This document shows, piece after piece, positions 60,708-64,000 of a stretch of 64,000 bases of DNA. The notes below the pieces were generated by a model, which saw only the letters and a list, made by a program, of their open reading frames with translations, made no database searches and was not told the DNA's origin. Positions within the stretch are counted from its first letter, which is position 1, and each line of letters starts with the position of its first letter. The position numbers and the translations under genes were made by a program. Origin of the DNA: Cohaesibacter intestini. Lineage in GTDB: Bacteria; Pseudomonadota; Alphaproteobacteria; Rhizobiales; Cohaesibacteraceae. Where the stretch lies: contig NZ_QODK01000002.1 of assembly GCF_003324485.1 (NCBI RefSeq), forward strand, positions 248,001 to 312,000, read 5' to 3'.

Positions 60708-60724
60708 TTTTGAACCATTCTAAA
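60708..60724. promoter_or_regulatory. Irr box (iron control element)-like site
   Basis: TTTTGAA-CCA-TTCTAAA matches the palindromic Irr consensus TTTAGAA-N3-TTCTAAA with one mismatch. Irr control of suf operons is established in rhizobia (known from Agrobacterium and Bradyrhizobium work on iron control elements). It is 182-184 bases from the sufS2-type start and about 165 from the hydrolase start. Confidence 0.65.
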
Positions 60725-60766
60725 TTAACGCTATAAAACTTGCCTCACGCAGTCAAGTTATATCCG

Positions 60767-60783
60767 TTTTGCATGTCGCAAAA
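60767..60783. repeat. Inverted repeat in the suf/hydrolase promoter region
   Basis: TTTTGC (60767-60772) and GCAAAA (60778-60783) around a 5-base spacer. Possible second operator, nearer the hydrolase gene. Confidence 0.35.
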
Positions 60784-60888
60784 AATAAGCATTTACACAC
60801 AAATGCTGCGGCGACGCGCAGAAGGCAGGTGATCAAGGGCGCAAAGCCCCTGATGAAGCAACAACGATAGAGAGAGGACCGGGCATAT

Positions 60889-61593
60889 ATGCCAGAGGTG
60901 ATCTTCAATGGCCCTGCGGGGCGCCTGGAAGGCCGTTTGCATCCGTCAAAGAATCGCAAGGCTCCCATTGCACTTATTCTTCATCCGCACCCCCGCTTTG
61001 GCGGCACGATGAACAACGAGATTATCTATAATCTCTATTATATGTTCGCACGACGTGGCTTCACCGTGCTGCGCTTCAACTTCCGCGGTGTCGGCCGATC
61101 ACAGGGTACGTTTGACCACGGTGTTGGCGAACTGTCTGACGCAGCCGCCGCGCTCGATTGGGTCCAGACCTATCATTCCGAAGCACCGGGTGTCTGGATT
61201 GCCGGCTTCTCCTTTGGCGCCTGGATCGGCATGCAGCTCCTGATGCGCCGTCCGGAAGTCGAGGGCTTCATTTCGATTGCCCCGCCGGCCAACCTTTATG
61301 ATTTTTCCTTCCTTGCCCCTTGTCCGTCCTCCGGTCTCATCACCCATGGCGGCATGGACAAGGTGGTGCCACACAAAGATGTGCAGGCCCTCGTTGACAA
61401 GCTGAAAACCCAGAAGGGCATTGTCATCGATCAGGAAATCATTCCTGGTGCCAACCACTTCTTCAAGGAAGAAACCGATCAGCTGATCAATGTCTGTGCC
61501 AACTATCTCGATCGCCGTATCGGCTTTGATCCATCCCAGCTTGAGGATGTGACCGAAGGCGGAGATCAGGCAGAAAGCGCCCTTCAGATCTAG
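60889..61593 (+). CDS. Alpha/beta hydrolase
   Basis: A 234-aa cytoplasmic hydrolase. The nucleophile elbow is GFSFG with Ser108; the likely acid is Asp157 (HGGMDKVVP) and the base His190 (PGANHFF). The HPHPRFGGTMNN segment (about 32-44) marks the family of small alpha/beta hydrolases often called YfhR-like or dienelactone-hydrolase-like. The substrate cannot be told. In related genomes it sits beside the suf operon, divergent as here. It may share iron control, by location only. Confidence 0.88.
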   Translation: MPEVIFNGPAGRLEGRLHPSKNRKAPIALILHPHPRFGGTMNNEIIYNLYYMFARRGFTVLRFNFRGVGRSQGTFDHGVGELSDAAAALDWVQTYHSEAPGVWIAGFSFGAWIGMQLLMRRPEVEGFISIAPPANLYDFSFLAPCPSSGLITHGGMDKVVPHKDVQALVDKLKTQKGIVIDQEIIPGANHFFKEETDQLINVCANYLDRRIGFDPSQLEDVTEGGDQAESALQI

Positions 61594-61613
61594 ACCTGAA
61601 CGTCTGCAAATGG

Positions 61614-61642
61614 AAAAGCCGCCTCATACGGGCGGCTTTTTT
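61614..61642 (+). terminator. Terminator of the hydrolase gene
   Basis: Stem AAAAGCCGCC / GGGCGGCTTTT followed by TTT. Downstream of a plus gene and upstream (3') of a convergent minus gene, so it may serve both. Confidence 0.8.
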
Positions 61643-61658
61643 GTGTCTATGAAGCGCG

Positions 61659-62369
61659 TTACCAGAAATCCAGATTGCTCTGCGACGTCGCCCCTCGGGC
61701 TTTTTGCGCCTGACGCCAGTCAAGCTCATCACGCACCATGGTCAACGCCTTTTCCGCTTCAGCCAGCGGGCCAGAATAGACATAGCCCACCTCGTCGCCA
61801 TAATAGACCCGAACCCGCCATTGCCAGCCCTCCTGCATCCGCGCAAGGAAGCCTTTCTCGTCCAGTCCCTCAAGGAAATTCATCGGCAGAATGAAGGCCA
61901 CCGGATTGACCATATAGACATCGGTGTTGGCGATCCTTTTGCGATCAAGGAACAACTCGGCCCACACCCTTGTCTTGGTAGACAGATCATACAGTTTGCG
62001 CTTTTTCTCAAAAGGCATGCCGATGAAGGCGAGTTTGATGCCGTCTGGCGCAAACCGCAAGCCCACCTTGGGTTCCTTGAAAAGGCCTTCCAACGCGGCG
62101 AAGGCATCTGTATCAGGCAGAATATAGCGCTTGTCATAGGTCATCCGGGTCATCGGAAAGCCCAGATAAACGCTTTCCAGACTGCGTGAGCGCATCAACC
62201 AGCGATCATGAATCAAGTCAAGATCACCAATCTCCTTGCCGGTCTGCACCTCGCGCTTGGCAAGATAGGCAGACCACGCATCCATGTCAGCCTGAGCGCC
62301 AGAAGGTGCGATCAGAACAAGAGCAAAGGCAAGCAGAAGACATCGCGACGCGGCGCGCAGAAGGATCAT
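61659..62369 (-). CDS. Secreted protein, unknown function
   Basis: 236 aa starting MILLRAASRCLLLAFALV (62369), with a signal peptide probably cleaved near GAQA (about 27). The mature protein (about 210 residues) has no motifs recognised. Tyr, Trp and Phe are frequent (YLGFPMTRMTYDKRY, EGWQWRVRVYYGDEVGYVY). The frame opens ten codons upstream. GGAGTG precedes the chosen start. It stands between convergent and same-strand neighbours with a small gap, so probably monocistronic. Confidence 0.75.
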   Translation of the reverse strand: MILLRAASRCLLLAFALVLIAPSGAQADMDAWSAYLAKREVQTGKEIGDLDLIHDRWLMRSRSLESVYLGFPMTRMTYDKRYILPDTDAFAALEGLFKEPKVGLRFAPDGIKLAFIGMPFEKKRKLYDLSTKTRVWAELFLDRKRIANTDVYMVNPVAFILPMNFLEGLDEKGFLARMQEGWQWRVRVYYGDEVGYVYSGPLAEAEKALTMVRDELDWRQAQKARGATSQSNLDFW

Positions 62370-62520
62370 CAGACACACTCCAGCAGAGACCCGGAACATC
62401 GGTTCAGGACAAACTCGAATGCGTCAGACCATAAGCGGTTGATCACAGAAGGCAACAGCCTTCTGCCATCCGCACCCTGTCAAAAAGGGTCAATTGGCAA
62501 ACTGCAATCACGCAGCGGCA

Positions 62521-63669
62521 TCAAGCATTATCAGCCACGGAAGGCTCGGCCAGCACACCACCGCGTGTCGGCTTTGCAACTCCGGTTGTGCCCGGATAAG
62601 TCAGCGGCAATCCCAATTGTGACCGCACAGCCAAATAGCCGAAGGCTTCCGCCTCCATCGTGTCGCCCTTCCATCCCAGATCATCCGCTGGCATGACCGG
62701 CATGTCCAAGGCACCGCGCAGCTGGTCCATCAGAAACTGATTATGCTGCCCGCCGCCACAGATCACGACCATTTCGGCCGGGTGCCGCTCCAATTGCTCC
62801 ATATGCTCAAGGCCAAGTGCAATGGTTTCGGCGGTCAGGGCTGCAAGGGTCGCCGCGCCATCTTCAAGGCTCTTGTCCATCACAGCGGACATGTCAAAGG
62901 CATTCCGGTCAAGGGATTTGGGGGCCGGCTTGCGGAAATAGGGATCGGCCATAATGGTCGCCAGCACCAGATAGTCAATCGACCCGGTGCGCGCGATTTT
63001 GCCGCCTTCATCCATGTCCAGCCCGGCCTTTTCGCGCACGAAATCATTGATCAGCGCATTGCCCGGCCCACAATCAAAGGCCATCATCATGCCGCTGGCG
63101 CCCATGAAGGTGATGTTGGCAACCCCACCAATATTGACAAAGGCAATCGGCAGCGGCAAATCGAGCTGCTGCTGGATGGCAGAGTGATAGACCGGCACCA
63201 AAGGCGCGCCCTGCCCGCCAAGTGCCACATCTGCTGCTCGGAAATCATAGACCACCGGCAACCCAAAGGAATCGGCCAGTGCCTGCCCATCGCCGATCTG
63301 CACCGTCAGACGATTGGCCGGATCATGCCAAACCGTCTGACCGTGAAAGCCAATCACGTCGGGACGGTGCTTTTTGCCCTTGTCACTGGCCAACAGGCTT
63401 TCAACAGCCTGTTTGTGCGCCTCGGTGATCAGGTCTTCAGCCTTGGCAAGCGCACCCGGACGCGCTGTGCGGTCCTTGAGATCGCGCGCATCCACAAGCG
63501 CCTGTCTCAACAGGCCTTGTTCTTCATCGCTATAGGGACGAAAGACCGACGCAAGCGGACGGACAAATTGCGTACCGTCTGTCTCGATCAGGGCGGCATC
63601 CACACCATCGCAGGACGTTCCGCTCATCAGACCCACAGCGATCGACATTTTTGCGTCATTCTTAGCCAT
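62521..63669 (-). CDS. anmK: Anhydro-N-acetylmuramic acid kinase
   Basis: Phosphorylates 1,6-anhydro-MurNAc and opens the anhydro ring, a cell-wall recycling step. The 382-aa protein has the AnmK signature GLMSGTSCDGVDAAL (about 13-27), GFHGQTVWHDP, the FVNIGGVANIT segment and the nucleotide-binding CGGGQHNQFLM near 300. The start MAKNDAKMSIA at 63669 has GGGGA at 6 bases. The anmK gene is divergent from tyrS in most alphaproteobacteria, as here. Confidence 0.95.
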   Translation of the reverse strand: MAKNDAKMSIAVGLMSGTSCDGVDAALIETDGTQFVRPLASVFRPYSDEEQGLLRQALVDARDLKDRTARPGALAKAEDLITEAHKQAVESLLASDKGKKHRPDVIGFHGQTVWHDPANRLTVQIGDGQALADSFGLPVVYDFRAADVALGGQGAPLVPVYHSAIQQQLDLPLPIAFVNIGGVANITFMGASGMMMAFDCGPGNALINDFVREKAGLDMDEGGKIARTGSIDYLVLATIMADPYFRKPAPKSLDRNAFDMSAVMDKSLEDGAATLAALTAETIALGLEHMEQLERHPAEMVVICGGGQHNQFLMDQLRGALDMPVMPADDLGWKGDTMEAEAFGYLAVRSQLGLPLTYPGTTGVAKPTRGGVLAEPSVADNA

Positions 63670-63970
63670 TTTGTCCCCTTCTCTCAATCTTGCTAGTGAT
63701 CTTTAATGCGATCTTTGCTAGACAGTCGGCCCGTGGTGCGTCCGACACATCCCGTCAGCGAAGCATCATCCTAATGCAAGTTTGGCAATAGACCTATTGC
63801 CGGAAATGCCGAGGGAACCAAACCACCTTACCATGGTCAAAACACGGCCAGACACTCGTCCGGTCCATTTCAAGCCATGTTAGATTATTTGGGGTGTCCG
63901 TCGCCCGGCGACAACCCATCCCAAAGATCATTAAGAAGCAACAACCGTTTAATGAAGGAGAAAAGCGGCT
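63670..63970. other. Divergent region between anmK and tyrS
   Basis: About 300 bases carrying both promoters. No extra gene, RNA or clear operator was seen. Confidence 0.5.
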
Positions 63971-64000
63971 ATGACCGCCTTCAAATCCGACTTTCTACAC
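63971..64000 (+). CDS. tyrS: Tyrosyl-tRNA synthetase, N-terminal fragment (runs off the window)
   Basis: Only ten codons are visible (MTAFKSDFLH). They match the alphaproteobacterial TyrS N-terminus, the position divergent from anmK is the usual one for tyrS, and AAGGAG lies at good distance before the ATG. The rest is outside the window. Confidence 0.75.
   Translation, partial: MTAFKSDFLH

Larger units (their letters stand above)
60525..60888. promoter_or_regulatory. Divergent promoter region of the suf operon and hydrolase gene
   Basis: About 360 bases, AT-rich in the middle. It contains the Irr-type box at 60708-60724, an inverted repeat TTTTGC-N5-GCAAAA at 60767-60783 and a small hairpin GCATTT / AAATGC at 60789-60806. 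No gene. Confidence 0.6.

Overview
The window is chromosomal DNA of an alphaproteobacterium, most likely of the order Hyphomicrobiales (Rhizobiales). The evidence is gene order and family subtypes: tig / clpP-clpX-lon-hupB / tRNA-Val and tRNA-Asp / nuoA-N / birA / rnj / mce / DUF1467 / proS / lolC / lolD; a prolyl-tRNA synthetase without the editing insertion; a NuoE with a long C-terminal helix-hairpin-helix extension; a rhizobial-type sufS2-B-C-D-S1-X-A operon; and CtrA-type and Irr-type sites. A marine genus such as Cohaesibacter or a relative is possible, but that is a guess.

Layout. 1-8.2 kb (minus strand): an intergenic region with DnaA-box-like sequences, lolD-lolC, proS, a gene-poor 0.8 kb holding a probable orphan plus-strand transcript, DUF1467, mce, rnj and birA. 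8.4-24.3 kb (minus): the whole complex I operon, read nuoA to nuoN. It carries three extra tightly packed genes: a pentapeptide-repeat protein between nuoF and nuoG, and two small membrane proteins of similar shape between nuoH and nuoI. 24.9-29.8 kb: a PfkB-family kinase, two tRNA-Asp, two tandemly duplicated tRNA-Val, an AT-rich orphan membrane-protein gene, a cysteine-cluster protein and HU. 30.2-40.1 kb (minus): lon, clpX, clpP, a DUF1499 protein, trigger factor, tRNA-Leu and the NAD(P)HX repair enzyme. 40.4-42.5 kb (plus): a sigma-54 promoter, glnB and glnA. 42.7-52.9 kb: a chemoreceptor, a small tail-anchored protein, parE, four uncharacterised genes, rhlE and a diguanylate cyclase. 52.9-60.5 kb (minus): the suf operon, with an unrelated small gene between sufB and sufC. 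60.9-64 kb: an alpha/beta hydrolase, a secreted protein, anmK and the first codons of tyrS.

How the parts fit. Most of the window is housekeeping: respiration, proteolysis and folding, nitrogen signalling, Fe-S assembly, cell-wall recycling. The suf operon makes the clusters that NuoB, E, F, G and I need. It appears to be read from a divergent promoter region with a near-consensus Irr box (iron control element), and there is no iscR or rirA beside it. glnBA has a well-formed -24/-12 promoter. A perfect TTAA-N7-TTAA CtrA-like box precedes the diguanylate cyclase.

No CRISPR array, complete transposon, prophage or obvious defence system is visible. The best leads for undescribed biology are the extra genes inside the nuo and suf operons, the operator-like repeats before sufB, and the orphan transcript at about 4.5-4.66 kb.
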